From positions 1 to 32,609 of the forward strand of contig NZ_JALZVX010000103.1 in the NCBI RefSeq assembly GCF_023299985.1: DNA of 32,609 nt, given 5' to 3'. The position numbers and the translations under genes were made by a program. Source of the DNA: Lacinutrix sp. Lineage in GTDB: Bacteria; Bacteroidota; Bacteroidia; Flavobacteriales; Flavobacteriaceae. Positions 7,484 through 16,150 of the stretch are shown in pieces (the first letter of the stretch is position 1; each line of letters opens with the position of its first letter). The notes below the pieces were generated by a model that saw nothing but the letters and a program-made list of their open reading frames with translations, ran no database searches and was not told where the DNA came from.

Positions 7484-8749
7484 TTATTGATTCTGCCCAG
7501 CCCAATAAGTCTCCAGTTTCTCAAGATGCTCTTTCTGAGTAGTCTTTACATAAGATAAAAACTGAGCATGACTTCTATGAGTAGTAATAGCCATTATAGT
7601 TTTATCATCAATTTTCCCATAATGGTTGGTTGCAAAACTGCGTCTACAAGTATGAGAGCTTATGAGTTTGTACTTTTCAAAATAACCTTTTTCTTTCCTT
7701 TTGGTTTCTTTATTTAGTAAGCTACCAAGAATTTTATCAGTAAAACCAGCTTCTTCACATAAATCCTTAACATAAAGATTAAATTTTTGATCACTTATAA
7801 TGCGAGGCAGTTCATTATTTCTCTTTTTTAGAATAGCTTTTACTTGAGGATGAATAGGTATTTCTGCTGTATCATCTGTTTTTTCAGTGCCAGCAATAAT
7901 TATACGATTATTAGAGAAGTGAAAATCATGAATACGCTTTAAATCACTTATTCTCAAACCTGTCCAGAGCCCAATAATAAATAAGTCTCTAACATTATCT
8001 AATCTTGGATTATTGTTTAGATCTAATTCGAACAATTGAGTAATTTCTTCAACGTTTAGATACGTGTCAATAGCTTCGTTTGCTTTAAACGTAAACTTAG
8101 AGCTTTCAATTTCTGGATTAGTTTTAAAACCTTCAATTTTAGCCTCTCTAATAAAAGATTTTATTTGACTAACATTTTTCCTGATTAACGAGTTCGCGTA
8201 ATTGCCTTCAAGTTTTAAGTAAGTGGTGAACTCTTTATGAAATTTTAAGTTTATATCAGTAAGCCTAAGTCTAATCTTGTTTATTCTTTCAAATTCTTCA
8301 ATCTTTTTCTTAGTAGATTTATATTTACTGATGGTTGCAGGCGAAATTTGTTTTCCAGTTTTTAAATTAATCCTTGTCTTAGAATCTTCAATGTATTTTT
8401 TAATGTAAGCTAAAAAGTATGTTGACACATCTCCATTGTCTCCAGGTCGCTTTTGGAGTTCCTTAATCGTGTCTTTTAACCATTTTGAGTCGATTGTCTT
8501 TCCATCAAAAAAATCATCATTAAAAGTCATAATGATATATTCTTTGATATTATTAACTTTATCTAGATAGCGTTGTTTTATTTTAGAATCTACAGCAGGT
8601 TTCAAACTTTGCATTTTATTACTCCAAAGTTTAGGATCAATTAATATATTAGATTGTGTATTACAGTCAATATCTTTGCCGTGATAAAATCTAACATTAA
8701 GATTCGACGGATTCTTTTTACTAATTAGGTTAAACTTAATATTTGCCAT
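7484..8749 (-). CDS. Tyrosine recombinase (site-specific integrase)
   Basis: 421 residues in the Bacteroidota integrase layout: an N-terminal arm-binding beta domain (about 1-100, FNLISKKN... DPKLW), a SAM-like core-binding domain (about 108-205) and a catalytic domain (about 225-415). Catalytic residues are visible: Arg266 in WTGLRISDL, a candidate Lys290 in the beta hairpin, His366 and Arg369 in SSHTCRRSF, His391 in THRSH, and the nucleophile Tyr400 in FLSYVKTT. Nothing essential is missing, so it may be active. It converges on gspF with 6 bases between the stops. Its start faces a terminator and tRNA-like sequence at 8929-8978, a possible attachment site. It is probably the enzyme that moved the island to its left. 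Confidence 0.93.
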   Translation of the reverse strand: MANIKFNLISKKNPSNLNVRFYHGKDIDCNTQSNILIDPKLWSNKMQSLKPAVDSKIKQRYLDKVNNIKEYIIMTFNDDFFDGKTIDSKWLKDTIKELQKRPGDNGDVSTYFLAYIKKYIEDSKTRINLKTGKQISPATISKYKSTKKKIEEFERINKIRLRLTDINLKFHKEFTTYLKLEGNYANSLIRKNVSQIKSFIREAKIEGFKTNPEIESSKFTFKANEAIDTYLNVEEITQLFELDLNNNPRLDNVRDLFIIGLWTGLRISDLKRIHDFHFSNNRIIIAGTEKTDDTAEIPIHPQVKAILKKRNNELPRIISDQKFNLYVKDLCEEAGFTDKILGSLLNKETKRKEKGYFEKYKLISSHTCRRSFATNHYGKIDDKTIMAITTHRSHAQFLSYVKTTQKEHLEKLETYWAGQNQ

Positions 8750-8928
8750 TTAGGGTGTGATTTGATAACGAAGATAATAATAAAATTCCCGATATAATCC
8801 CGAAAAATTACATTTATCTATTAATCTTCATTTTTCATCATTTTATACTTAGTTCTTAAATACATTGATATAATTGACTTTACATAGATTTTTAATTTAA
8901 ATAATGTAATATAAAAACAAGTAAACTT

Positions 8929-8949
8929 GTTCAAGTGGGACCACGCTCA
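8929..8949 (+). other. Possible attachment site resembling a tRNA 3' end
   Basis: The sequence begins with a T-loop-like GTTCAAGT and ends in an acceptor-like CACGCTC followed by A, then a terminator 3 bases later. Upstream is AT-rich DNA with no D-arm or anticodon arm. That arrangement is what an integrase leaves behind when it enters a tRNA gene. Against it, the base after the T-loop is G rather than the invariant C61, so it is not a canonical tRNA end. Treat it as a candidate only. Confidence 0.3.
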
Positions 8950-8952
8950 AAG

Positions 8953-8978
8953 CCCTTCTATTTTTAGAAGGGTTTTTT
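8953..8978 (+). terminator. Rho-independent terminator
   Basis: A 7-bp GC-containing stem (CCCTTCT at 8953-8959 with AGAAGGG at 8966-8972) and a 6-base loop are followed by TTTTTT. No plus-strand gene ends just before it, so it looks like the old terminator of the gene represented by the tRNA-like sequence at 8929-8949. The rest of the 371-base gap 8750-9120 has no gene that I can see. Confidence 0.75.
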
Positions 8979-9074
8979 GTTTTATAAATAGTCCATATTT
9001 ATAACAAACAAAACGAATAATAGATAACTACCTACGAATACTAAACGCGTTCAAATTAAACTAGGTTCTCATAA

Positions 9075-9082
9075 TACCTTTG
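9075..9082 (+). promoter_or_regulatory. Bacteroidota -7 box (TACCTTTG)
   Basis: Matches TAnnTTTG and lies about 38 bases upstream of the ATG at 9121, leaving a leader of about 30 bases. No clear TTG element is present at the -33 distance, so the assignment rests on the -7 box alone. Confidence 0.45.
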
Positions 9083-9120
9083 AAGTGTAAACAAACAATA
9101 ACACTCTAAAACAAAACATT

Positions 9121-9816
9121 ATGAAAATTCTAAAAAACATTATCACAGCATTAGTATTATTAATAACAGTAAATGTATTTGCTCAAAACACAGAAGTTGT
9201 TTTCGACACATACGTAAATGCAACAGCAAGCCAATCTTCAAAATACTTATTAGCAAATAACGTAGCTTTAAGAGATTGCCCAGCAACACAATGCCAAAAA
9301 GCAACAACACTACCAATTGGTATGAAAGTAAGATTGCTAGAAAAAAGCGAATGTCCAGTTACAATTAACGGTGTAACAAGCAGTTTCTATAAAGTAAAAG
9401 TAGGTCCAGATACAGGATGGATATTTGGAGGCTTAATTTCCCAAAAAACAATGAAAAGCACTGCAGACCCATCAATTATGTTTGTATTTGGCGAGAAAGG
9501 TGTAACAGGAAGTAACGATGACGATATTACAAATAATTACCAGATTAGAGCCGTAAAAAATGGTGTTGAAATAGACAGACTAACCATAGATTCTCAAGGA
9601 TTAGATTATGCTAACGTAACAAATATTGGTAATAAAGGATTAGAAAACGTAGACGATGTTATTAGTTTAAGTCTTTATAATGGCGAAACTTGTGACGCAG
9701 AAGAAAACACACTTTATGTAGTGTGGGAAGGTAATACACTTAAAAAAAGAACTAATGTAATAGTATTTACAGACTCAATTTCTGGAGGAGATTGTTGTTC
9801 ACTTTTTGATAATTAA
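9121..9816 (+). CDS. Secreted SH3b-like domain protein
   Basis: 231 residues. A signal peptide (MKILKNIITALVLLITVNVF, cleavage near AQ at 21-22) sends it out of the cytoplasm. Residues about 42-115 look like a bacterial SH3 domain: NNVALRDCPATQCQKATTLP, then GMKVRLLEKSE, then YKVKVG and GWIFGGLI. SH3b domains of this kind usually bind cell-wall peptides. Cys in RDCPATQC and near SECP could form disulfides. The C-terminal half (about 120-231) is an unrecognised beta-rich domain with more Cys (ETCDAEE, GDCCSLF). No catalytic domain is attached. It is a single-gene unit with its own promoter box and terminator. Its function is unknown beyond likely envelope binding. Confidence 0.7.
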   Translation: MKILKNIITALVLLITVNVFAQNTEVVFDTYVNATASQSSKYLLANNVALRDCPATQCQKATTLPIGMKVRLLEKSECPVTINGVTSSFYKVKVGPDTGWIFGGLISQKTMKSTADPSIMFVFGEKGVTGSNDDDITNNYQIRAVKNGVEIDRLTIDSQGLDYANVTNIGNKGLENVDDVISLSLYNGETCDAEENTLYVVWEGNTLKKRTNVIVFTDSISGGDCCSLFDN

Positions 9817-9851
9817 GAGATTGATTTAAGTTAAAGATTATCAAAAAAAAT

Positions 9852-9888
9852 AAACGCTGCGTTCTTTCATTTGGTTCGCAGTGTTTTT
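9852..9888 (+). terminator. Terminator after the SH3-like gene
   Basis: Arms AAACGCTGCG (9852-9861) and CGCAGTGTTT (9877-9886) pair over 10 bases with one G-U, followed by more T residues. It lies 36 bases after the stop codon. Confidence 0.75.
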
Positions 9889-9904
9889 AATAGATAAAGA
9901 ACTC

Positions 9905-9962
9905 CTCTAGGTTTTACCTAGAGCTTCCTGTTGGAATTGTCGTTCCCACGAAAACGAGAATC
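9905..9962. repeat. Small perfect inverted repeat and degenerate REP-like element
   Basis: CTCTAGGT (9905-9912) and ACCTAGAG (9916-9923) form an 8-bp stem with a TTT loop. Just after it, 9939-9962 (GTCGTTCCCACG then AAAACGAGAATC) resembles a decayed copy of the GTCATTCCTGCG...GGAATC repeat seen intact at 28983. Together these occupy the spacer before the sensor-kinase gene. Confidence 0.45.
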
Positions 9963-9990
9963 TAAACAGCATGCACAATAACAGTTTAAC

Positions 9991-9998
9991 TATATTTG
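9991..9998 (+). promoter_or_regulatory. Bacteroidota -7 box (TATATTTG)
   Basis: Perfect TAnnTTTG about 72 bases before the TTG start at 10071. There is no convincing -33 TTG. It is the best promoter candidate for the kinase/regulator operon. Confidence 0.45.
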
Positions 9999-10070
9999 TT
10001 TTCATTGAAGTGATTTAATTTTTTAGCAAATGGAAAAGTTTAAAACACTTCATTATCCAAACCTTTACAA

Positions 10071-13000
10071 TTGAATAGATTTTTTACATTTTTAATAACT
10101 TTAGTAATTTCATGTTCGGCTTACACGCAGAACAAAAAACTGAGGGCGTATTCTATTCAAGACGGTTTGCCACAATCTCAGGTTTACGATATTGTCCAAG
10201 ATGAAAAAGGTTATTTATGGTTAGGGACACAAGGCGGTGGAATATGTCGCTTTAACGGAAAAAACTTTGAGGTTTGGAACGAAACAAAAGGCTTACAATC
10301 TAATTATGTACATGCATTGTTCGCTTCCGCGGAAAAACTTTATATAGGAACCAAACGTGGATTATCTATTAAAAATAAAGAAACATTTACAAACTTTGAA
10401 GCGCCTCTAGTTAACCAAATATATAGTTTTAATGACGTTATTTATTTAGCAACAAAACAAGGTCTGTATAGGTTTTTAGAAGACGAAAAATTATCTAAAG
10501 TAACCATCAATCCTGAAATTGATAATGCATCTATTAACGCTATAGTTTTTATAAATAATTTTTTCTGGGTTGCAACAAACAAAGGGTTTTATAAGCTAAG
10601 CGATTTAAAAAAATCATTTAAAAGTTTTAAAAAATTAGAGTCTAATGTGTTTTCTGCAGTAACAACAATTGGCGATAAAGTTTATGCGGCAACCTTTAAC
10701 GATGGTACTTTTGTGTTTGACTTAAACAATCTAGAAGACCCTATTTTAATACGCGAACCACTTAATATAAATAGTGTGTCTATCCAGAATAAAAATGAGC
10801 TTTGGGTTACCACAGATAGCTATGGAATTACAATAATAAACACAGAGACAGACAACGAAAAAGGTTTTTTAAATGCCCAAAACGGATTAAAAGTACCACA
10901 CATTAGAAAAGTGATTACAGACAAGCAGTCTAATATTTGGATTGCAACATCTGGTGGAGGATTTTATAAATACTTTCAAAACGACTTCAAGCACTTCAAT
11001 ACAAACTCGGGATTAAAAGGTAATCGTATTTATGCAGTACACGAAACTAAAGATGGATTATACATTTCAAATTCAGAAGCAGGTTTAAGTAAAATTACTC
11101 CTAACAAAATTGAACACATTAAATCACCACCATTCTTTTCAAACGTAAAAATAAAAACCATTACAAGCGATAAAAATGGAAATATTTGGGCAGGATCTGA
11201 TGGTCGCGGATTATTGTTTAGAGAACAAAAAATGGTCGATAGCCTATCGGCAGATTCCACAAGTATTTTTAAAGTAAAAAGTTTTAAGAACCATCTTATA
11301 AATACAGATACTGGTTTTCCAAATAATTGGATTAGAAAAGTACATGTTGGTAAAAAAGCAATCTATGCAGCAACTTATTCTAGTGGTATTATAAAATTTA
11401 ACTATTATCCAGAAGAAGATAAATTAGTTGTTAGAAAAATATTTGGTAAAAAAGAAGGTATTGAAGATTTATACATTAAAGATTTAATTGTTGATAATGG
11501 CGTTGTTTTTTACAGTACACAAAATGGACAGTTAGGATTTATAGATAACGATAAGGTTACACATTTAGGCGAAGTCCTTCAAAAAAAAGCGGCCATTAAT
11601 TCTATAGTATCAGCTAATAATAAATTATATCTTGGTACAGCAGGAAAAGGTATTTGGTGGAGTAATAATGATGGTTCAATTTTCGAATTTCAGAAATTAA
11701 AAGGAGAGAAACAATTAACATCAGAAAATGTGTATCAGCTTCTTTTTGATAACCAAGGTTATTTGTGGGCAGGAAGCGAACGTGGTGTAGATAAAATTGA
11801 AATTAGCCAAGACAATAACATTTTAGATGTGTTTTATTATGGTAGAAATGATGGTTTTTCTGGTATTGAAACATGTTTAAACGCTATCGAAAAAGACAAT
11901 AATGGAAATTTATGGTTTGGGACACTTAATGGTTTAACTCAGTTTCAGCCAAGTGAAAGAGACTTAAAAAGTTTTAAACCTAAAGTTTATTTTCAAGATG
12001 TTAAAGTGGCTTATAAATCTGTAGATTCTATAGCTTTAAAAAGTTGGGTAATTAATAACAAAGTCCTTCAGTTAAATGCTAAACAACGTCAAGTAAGTTT
12101 CGACTATACTACTGTAGACATAGATCATCCAAGTGGTATTGAATATAGAACTAAATTAAATGAGTCTGATTGGAGTCCATGGACAAAAACAAGCTCTCAA
12201 GACTTATCTGGCCTAGCTTATGGTGCTTATAAATTTTCTATTCAATCTAGAAATTATAGATGGAAAGAAAGCGAGCCTAAAAGCTTTAGCTTCTTTATAG
12301 AGACTCCTTTACATAAAAAAGTATGGTTTCAATGGATTATTATTTTATCAGTAATTGCTCTTTTAGCCTTGTTAACTTGGCGCTATATTAAACGCCTAAA
12401 ACGAGAAAGTGAAACAGAAAGAGAACGTTTAGAACTCACTAATCATTTACTAACATTAGAGCAAAAAGCGTTGAGATTACAAATGAATCCGCATTTTATT
12501 TTTAATGTATTAAATGGAGTAAAGGCAATGGCAGTGACTAAACCAGATAAAATGAACATCACTATTAATAGTTTTGCTTCATTATTACGCGATACATTAA
12601 TGAATTCTAGAAAAGACACCATTAGCTTGTTTCAAGAAATAAAAACATTACGTCATTATATAGAAGTAGAAAAGTTAATGGCAACAAAAGCTTTTACTTA
12701 TACTATAAATGTTAATACAGACATAGATACTGAAGAAATTTTAGTACCTCCAATGCTTTATCAGCCATTTGTAGAAAATGCGATTAGACATGGCATTTTA
12801 AAAGGAAAAAAAGAAGGAAAATTATCTATTACTTTTAATACAACTAAAAACAAATTAGAATGTATAATTATAGATAATGGGATTGGTATTTACGAATCTC
12901 AAAAAAACAAACCAAAAACCGACCATCAATCAATGGCACTTTTGGTTACCGAAGAGCGTTTAACATCTATTGCAGGTGCGAACACGCTAAATATAGAAGA

Positions 13001-13073
13001 AATTAAAAATGAAGATGGCACAATTGCTGGCACTAAAATAGCCTTTAGTTTACCATTAGAAACAGAATATTAA
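10071..13073 (+). CDS. Beta-propeller/Y_Y_Y sensor histidine kinase (LytS-type)
   Basis: 1000 residues, TTG start, with a signal peptide (FFTFLITLVISCSAYTQ). The periplasmic part (about 25-680) is a chain of two-component-regulator propeller repeats, for example DEKGYLWLGTQGGG and KQSNIWIATSGGG. A Y_Y_Y beta-sandwich (about 685-745) contains VSFDYTTVD. A single membrane helix at about 752-772 is followed by a basic coiled segment. The kinase is of the LytS/YehU class: LQMNPHFIFNVLNG with phospho-acceptor His808, then PPMLYQPFVENAIRHG (N box, about 897-912) and DNGIG (about 934-938). It stops 3 bases before a LytTR regulator gene, its certain partner. Unlike hybrid propeller kinases of Bacteroides, it has no fused receiver or AraC domain. 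The ligand is unknown. Confidence 0.92.
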   Translation: MNRFFTFLITLVISCSAYTQNKKLRAYSIQDGLPQSQVYDIVQDEKGYLWLGTQGGGICRFNGKNFEVWNETKGLQSNYVHALFASAEKLYIGTKRGLSIKNKETFTNFEAPLVNQIYSFNDVIYLATKQGLYRFLEDEKLSKVTINPEIDNASINAIVFINNFFWVATNKGFYKLSDLKKSFKSFKKLESNVFSAVTTIGDKVYAATFNDGTFVFDLNNLEDPILIREPLNINSVSIQNKNELWVTTDSYGITIINTETDNEKGFLNAQNGLKVPHIRKVITDKQSNIWIATSGGGFYKYFQNDFKHFNTNSGLKGNRIYAVHETKDGLYISNSEAGLSKITPNKIEHIKSPPFFSNVKIKTITSDKNGNIWAGSDGRGLLFREQKMVDSLSADSTSIFKVKSFKNHLINTDTGFPNNWIRKVHVGKKAIYAATYSSGIIKFNYYPEEDKLVVRKIFGKKEGIEDLYIKDLIVDNGVVFYSTQNGQLGFIDNDKVTHLGEVLQKKAAINSIVSANNKLYLGTAGKGIWWSNNDGSIFEFQKLKGEKQLTSENVYQLLFDNQGYLWAGSERGVDKIEISQDNNILDVFYYGRNDGFSGIETCLNAIEKDNNGNLWFGTLNGLTQFQPSERDLKSFKPKVYFQDVKVAYKSVDSIALKSWVINNKVLQLNAKQRQVSFDYTTVDIDHPSGIEYRTKLNESDWSPWTKTSSQDLSGLAYGAYKFSIQSRNYRWKESEPKSFSFFIETPLHKKVWFQWIIILSVIALLALLTWRYIKRLKRESETERERLELTNHLLTLEQKALRLQMNPHFIFNVLNGVKAMAVTKPDKMNITINSFASLLRDTLMNSRKDTISLFQEIKTLRHYIEVEKLMATKAFTYTINVNTDIDTEEILVPPMLYQPFVENAIRHGILKGKKEGKLSITFNTTKNKLECIIIDNGIGIYESQKNKPKTDHQSMALLVTEERLTSIAGANTLNIEEIKNEDGTIAGTKIAFSLPLETEY

Positions 13074-13076
13074 ATT

Positions 13077-13826
13077 ATGCTTACAGCTATTATTATAGAA
13101 GATTTATTAGATGCAATGCAGCTTTTAAAAAACGATTTAGAAACACGTCATCCAGACATTAAAATAATTGATACTGCTCAAAGTGTTGTAGAAGCGGCCA
13201 AATCTTTAAGAAAGCAGCAGCCAGATATTTTGTTTCTAGATATTATGTTAGGAGACGGAACAGGTTTTGATGTTTTAGAGATTTTTCCAGATTTAAAATC
13301 GAAAATTATTTTTGTTACCGCAAGCGATGAATTTGCTATAAAGGCTTTTAAGTTTGCTGCCATAGACTATGTACTTAAGCCATACGCTCATGAAGAATTA
13401 GATCAAGCTATTATTCGTGCAAAACAACAAATTCAGCCTACTAAGGAACGTTTAAACATATTAAAAGACACATTATCTGCACCTGGAAAGAAACCAGATA
13501 AAATATCGCTACATACTTTAGATAAAATCATTATTGTTAATTTAGATGATATTGTGCGTTGCGAATCAGACAGTAACAATACTATATTTCATTTACAGAA
13601 TGGGAAAAAAGTATTTGTCACCAAAACACTTAAATATTTTAGCGATATGTTGAAACCATATGAATTTTTACGTGTACACCAAAGTCACTTAGTAAATCTC
13701 CAATGTATTAGCGCTTTTATTAAAACAGATGGCGGTTATTTAATGTTAAAAAACGGAGAAAATGTACCTGTTTCTGTTAGAAAAAAGACCGAAGTAATAG
13801 AAATATTAGATACTATGCATCGTTAA
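13077..13826 (+). CDS. LytTR-family response regulator
   Basis: 249 residues. The receiver domain (1-120) has the acidic pair after AIIIED, phospho-acceptor Asp55 in LFLDIML, Thr81 in FVTAS and Lys101 in DYVLKPY. The LytTR DNA-binding domain (about 142-245) shows LHTLDKIIIVNLDDIVRCES, then GKKVFVTKTLKYF and FLRVHQSHLVNL, the usual signature. It acts in the cytoplasm on promoters bearing LytTR direct repeats and is phosphorylated by the LytS-type kinase encoded 3 bases upstream. No following co-directional gene is close, so targets probably lie elsewhere. Confidence 0.93.
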   Translation: MLTAIIIEDLLDAMQLLKNDLETRHPDIKIIDTAQSVVEAAKSLRKQQPDILFLDIMLGDGTGFDVLEIFPDLKSKIIFVTASDEFAIKAFKFAAIDYVLKPYAHEELDQAIIRAKQQIQPTKERLNILKDTLSAPGKKPDKISLHTLDKIIIVNLDDIVRCESDSNNTIFHLQNGKKVFVTKTLKYFSDMLKPYEFLRVHQSHLVNLQCISAFIKTDGGYLMLKNGENVPVSVRKKTEVIEILDTMHR

Positions 13827-14101
13827 GTTTTACTATACTAAACATAATTAGCTAGGTTTTATTCCAATTTAGAGTCAGGATTTGAAGTTAAATTTTATTA
13901 AAAATAGTGAAAATTCAACTTTTACACTCATGTAAATTTTATGTTTTTTAGAGATTTATGACTTAATTATTTAAAAAGATATATTCTTTTCGTAAAAACA
14001 AACAACTACTAAACTTTCGAAAACAAGCCTAAAAATGGCATTTCATCGAAAAAAAACAACCGTTCATGGTGTTTTTTTAATAAAAAAACCGATTAAAAGC
14101 T

Positions 14102-14130
14102 TTGATAAGAAAGTTTTTTTTATACATTTG
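14102..14130 (+). promoter_or_regulatory. Bacteroidota promoter for the PID-CTERM mini-gene
   Basis: A TTTG at 14101-14104 (-33 TTG) and TACATTTG at 14123-14130 (-7 TAnnTTTG) are separated by 18 bases, a near-ideal spacing. The start codon is at 14145, so the leader is only about 8 bases. The rest of the 318-base gap 13827-14144 shows no gene. Confidence 0.65.
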
Positions 14131-14144
14131 TCTACTTATTTATT

Positions 14145-14345
14145 ATGATACAGAATAAAAAAATAATTGCCTCAATCTTATTTGTATTAATAAGTTTTGT
14201 TTGCTCAGCACAAATGCCTCCACCGCCTCAGCCTCCTCCAGGACCTGTTGGGCTACCAATTGACAGTGGCATACTACTACTATTAGTTGCTGGTGTTTTA
14301 TATGGTATCTTTAAAATGTACAGTATTAGAAAAAAGACACTTTAG
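14145..14345 (+). CDS. PID-CTERM-type sorting-signal mini-protein
   Basis: 66 residues. The signal peptide (IIASILFVLISFVCSAQ) is cut near residue 23. A Pro/Gly stretch (MPPPPQPPPGPVG) and a LPID motif (about 38-41) follow. Then come a hydrophobic helix (GILLLLVAGVLYGIF) and a basic tail (RKK). That order is the PID-CTERM sorting signal, a tripartite C-terminal tag found in Bacteroidota and thought to be handled by an exosortase/archaeosortase-like transpeptidase. Here almost nothing but the sorting signal remains: the mature peptide would be about 15 residues. No sortase gene is in the window. It overlaps the end of the convergent ribE by 4 bases. Confidence 0.7.
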   Translation: MIQNKKIIASILFVLISFVCSAQMPPPPQPPPGPVGLPIDSGILLLLVAGVLYGIFKMYSIRKKTL

Positions 14346-14932
14346 TTATTAAGAGTGTTTAATCTTGAAACGTATTTTCCAATAACATCAAATTCTAAGT
14401 TTACAATAGAGCCTATTTTAAAGGTTTTAAAATTTGTGTGTTCGTAAGTATATGGTATAATTGCTACGCTAAATTCATCTCGTTTAGAGTTTACAACTGT
14501 TAAACTTACACCGTTTATAGTTACAGAACCTTTTTCAATAGTAATATTATTTAGAGAGGAATCATACTTAAAAGTAAACAACCAACTACCTTGAGTTTCT
14601 TCAACATGAATGCATTTTGCTGTTTGATCTACATGGCCTTGTACAATATGTCCATCTAGCCTGTCTCCAAGTTTCATTGCACGTTCAAGGTTTATTATAC
14701 TAGAAACCTTTAAACTCCCAATATTAGTTTTATCTAACGTTTCTTTAATTGCAGTAACAGTATAACAATTATCATTAATGTTTACAACGGTTAAACAAAC
14801 ACCATTATGCGCTACACTTTGATCTATTTTTAATTCGTTGGTAAAAGTACTTTCAACTGTAATATGTAGGTTTTCTAATTCAAGTTTAAGATTTGTAACA
14901 CGACCTAAGGTTTCAATAATTCCTGTAAACAT
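14342..14932 (-). CDS. ribE: Riboflavin synthase, alpha chain
   Basis: 196 residues, the normal length. It joins two molecules of 6,7-dimethyl-8-ribityllumazine to give riboflavin in the cytoplasm. Two lumazine-binding repeats are visible. The first (1-about 88) starts MFTGIIETLGRV and has HNGVCLTVV. The second (about 95-190) has DGHIVQGHVDQTA and INGVSLTVV. The start at MFTGI is the family's conserved N-terminus. It is divergent from pdxA, with a 66-base shared spacer. Confidence 0.95.
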   Translation of the reverse strand: MFTGIIETLGRVTNLKLELENLHITVESTFTNELKIDQSVAHNGVCLTVVNINDNCYTVTAIKETLDKTNIGSLKVSSIINLERAMKLGDRLDGHIVQGHVDQTAKCIHVEETQGSWLFTFKYDSSLNNITIEKGSVTINGVSLTVVNSKRDEFSVAIIPYTYEHTNFKTFKIGSIVNLEFDVIGKYVSRLNTLNN

Positions 14933-14954
14933 ACTTTTAACTGTATTATTTGGT

Positions 14955-14962
14955 TAAATTTG
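14955..14962 (+). promoter_or_regulatory. Candidate -7 box for pdxA (TAAATTTG)
   Basis: Perfect TAnnTTTG in the divergent ribE-pdxA spacer, about 37 bases before the pdxA ATG. No clear -33 TTG is visible. Confidence 0.35.
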
Positions 14963-14998
14963 CGAGTATAAAATTACGAACAATAGTTAGCATTATTA

Positions 14999-16078
14999 AT
15001 GAAGAGAGAAGAAAAAATAATTGTAGGCATCTCTATAGGAGATTTAAATGGCATAGGTTCTGAAATTGTATTAAAGATTTTTGAAGATAATAGAATGCTG
15101 GACTTTTACACACCAGTTATTTTTGCATCTACAAAAACAATGACTTTTGTTAAGAATCATTTTAAGCTAAATATTAATTTAAATGGTATTAATAGTACAA
15201 ATGAAATCCTCCATGGTAAAGTAAACATCCTTAATTGTTGGAAAGAAAACGTAAATATTAATTTTGGACAAGAAGACACCAAAATAGGAGAGTATGCTAT
15301 AAAATCGTTAGAAGCTGCAACAAAAGCATTAAAGGATGAAACCATAGATGTTTTAGTAACGGCACCTATTAATAAAAGTAATATTCAGTCTGAAACTTTT
15401 AAATTTCCTGGACATACAGATTATCTCGCTCAAGAATTAGAAGGGGATAGTTTAATGTTTATGGTTACAGATACATTAAGAGTTGGTTTATTAACAGACC
15501 ATGTACCAGTAAAAGATGTTTCAAGTCATATCTCTTCAGAATTAATAACAAAAAAGATAGATACAGTTTATAATTCTTTAAAAAAGGATTTTAAAATTAA
15601 TAAGCCTAAAATTGCAGTTTTAGGTATAAACCCACATACAGGAGACAATGGTGTTATTGGAAGTGAAGACGACACTGTAATGCGACCAACACTTAAAAAA
15701 ATTAAAGAAAGTGGAAAATTAGTTTTTGGTCCTTATGCAGCAGACAGTTTTTTTGGCAGTGATAACTATAAAAGTTTCGATGCTATTATTGCATCCTATC
15801 ACGACCAAGGTTTAATACCGTTTAAAACATTATCTTTTGGTCAAGGCGTAAATTTTACAGCAGGATTAAATAGAATAAGAACATCACCAGATCATGGTAC
15901 TGCATATGAAATAGCTGGTAAAGGCCAAGCCGATTCGAGTTCTTTTAAAGAAGCACTTTTTACAGCTGTTAGTATTTACAATAATAGAAATGAATTCGAA
16001 GAACTAAATAAAAATCCATTAGCGATTAGTAAAAGGAAGCGTTTTGATGAAAGAAAATACGAATCGAAAAAGAAGTAA
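14999..16078 (+). CDS. pdxA: 4-hydroxythreonine-4-phosphate dehydrogenase
   Basis: 359 residues, slightly longer than many PdxA proteins. It oxidises 4-phosphohydroxy-L-threonine to the intermediate used for the pyridoxal phosphate ring (DXP-dependent route). Signatures include GISIGDLNGIGSE at the N-terminus, TAPINKSNI, FPGHTDYLA (metal/substrate His), AVLGINPHTGDNG, ASYHDQGLIPFK and TSPDHGTAYEIAGKGQAD. All expected metal and phosphate-binding residues appear to be there. The extra length is a Lys/Arg-rich C-terminal tail. It lies upstream of the DUF177-rpmF-fabH cluster, a common flavobacterial order. Confidence 0.95.
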   Translation: MKREEKIIVGISIGDLNGIGSEIVLKIFEDNRMLDFYTPVIFASTKTMTFVKNHFKLNINLNGINSTNEILHGKVNILNCWKENVNINFGQEDTKIGEYAIKSLEAATKALKDETIDVLVTAPINKSNIQSETFKFPGHTDYLAQELEGDSLMFMVTDTLRVGLLTDHVPVKDVSSHISSELITKKIDTVYNSLKKDFKINKPKIAVLGINPHTGDNGVIGSEDDTVMRPTLKKIKESGKLVFGPYAADSFFGSDNYKSFDAIIASYHDQGLIPFKTLSFGQGVNFTAGLNRIRTSPDHGTAYEIAGKGQADSSSFKEALFTAVSIYNNRNEFEELNKNPLAISKRKRFDERKYESKKK

Positions 16079-16120
16079 ACAAAAAATTGTTAATAAGTCT
16101 GCTCAATAAATAAATATTTG

Positions 16121-16128
16121 TATATTTG
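16121..16128 (+). promoter_or_regulatory. -7 box (TATATTTG) that fixes the DUF177 start
   Basis: Perfect TAnnTTTG. Transcription would begin near 16134-16137, downstream of the ATG at 16118 and upstream of the ATG at 16151, so translation should begin at 16151. The -33 region has no clear TTG. Confidence 0.5.
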
Positions 16129-16150
16129 CAGGCTCAAAATAGATGCGATA

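Noticed and set aside
8921-8949. A complete tRNA gene
   Set aside because: There is no D-arm or anticodon arm upstream, the T-stem halves do not pair, and the base after the T-loop is G instead of C. At most a 3' fragment.
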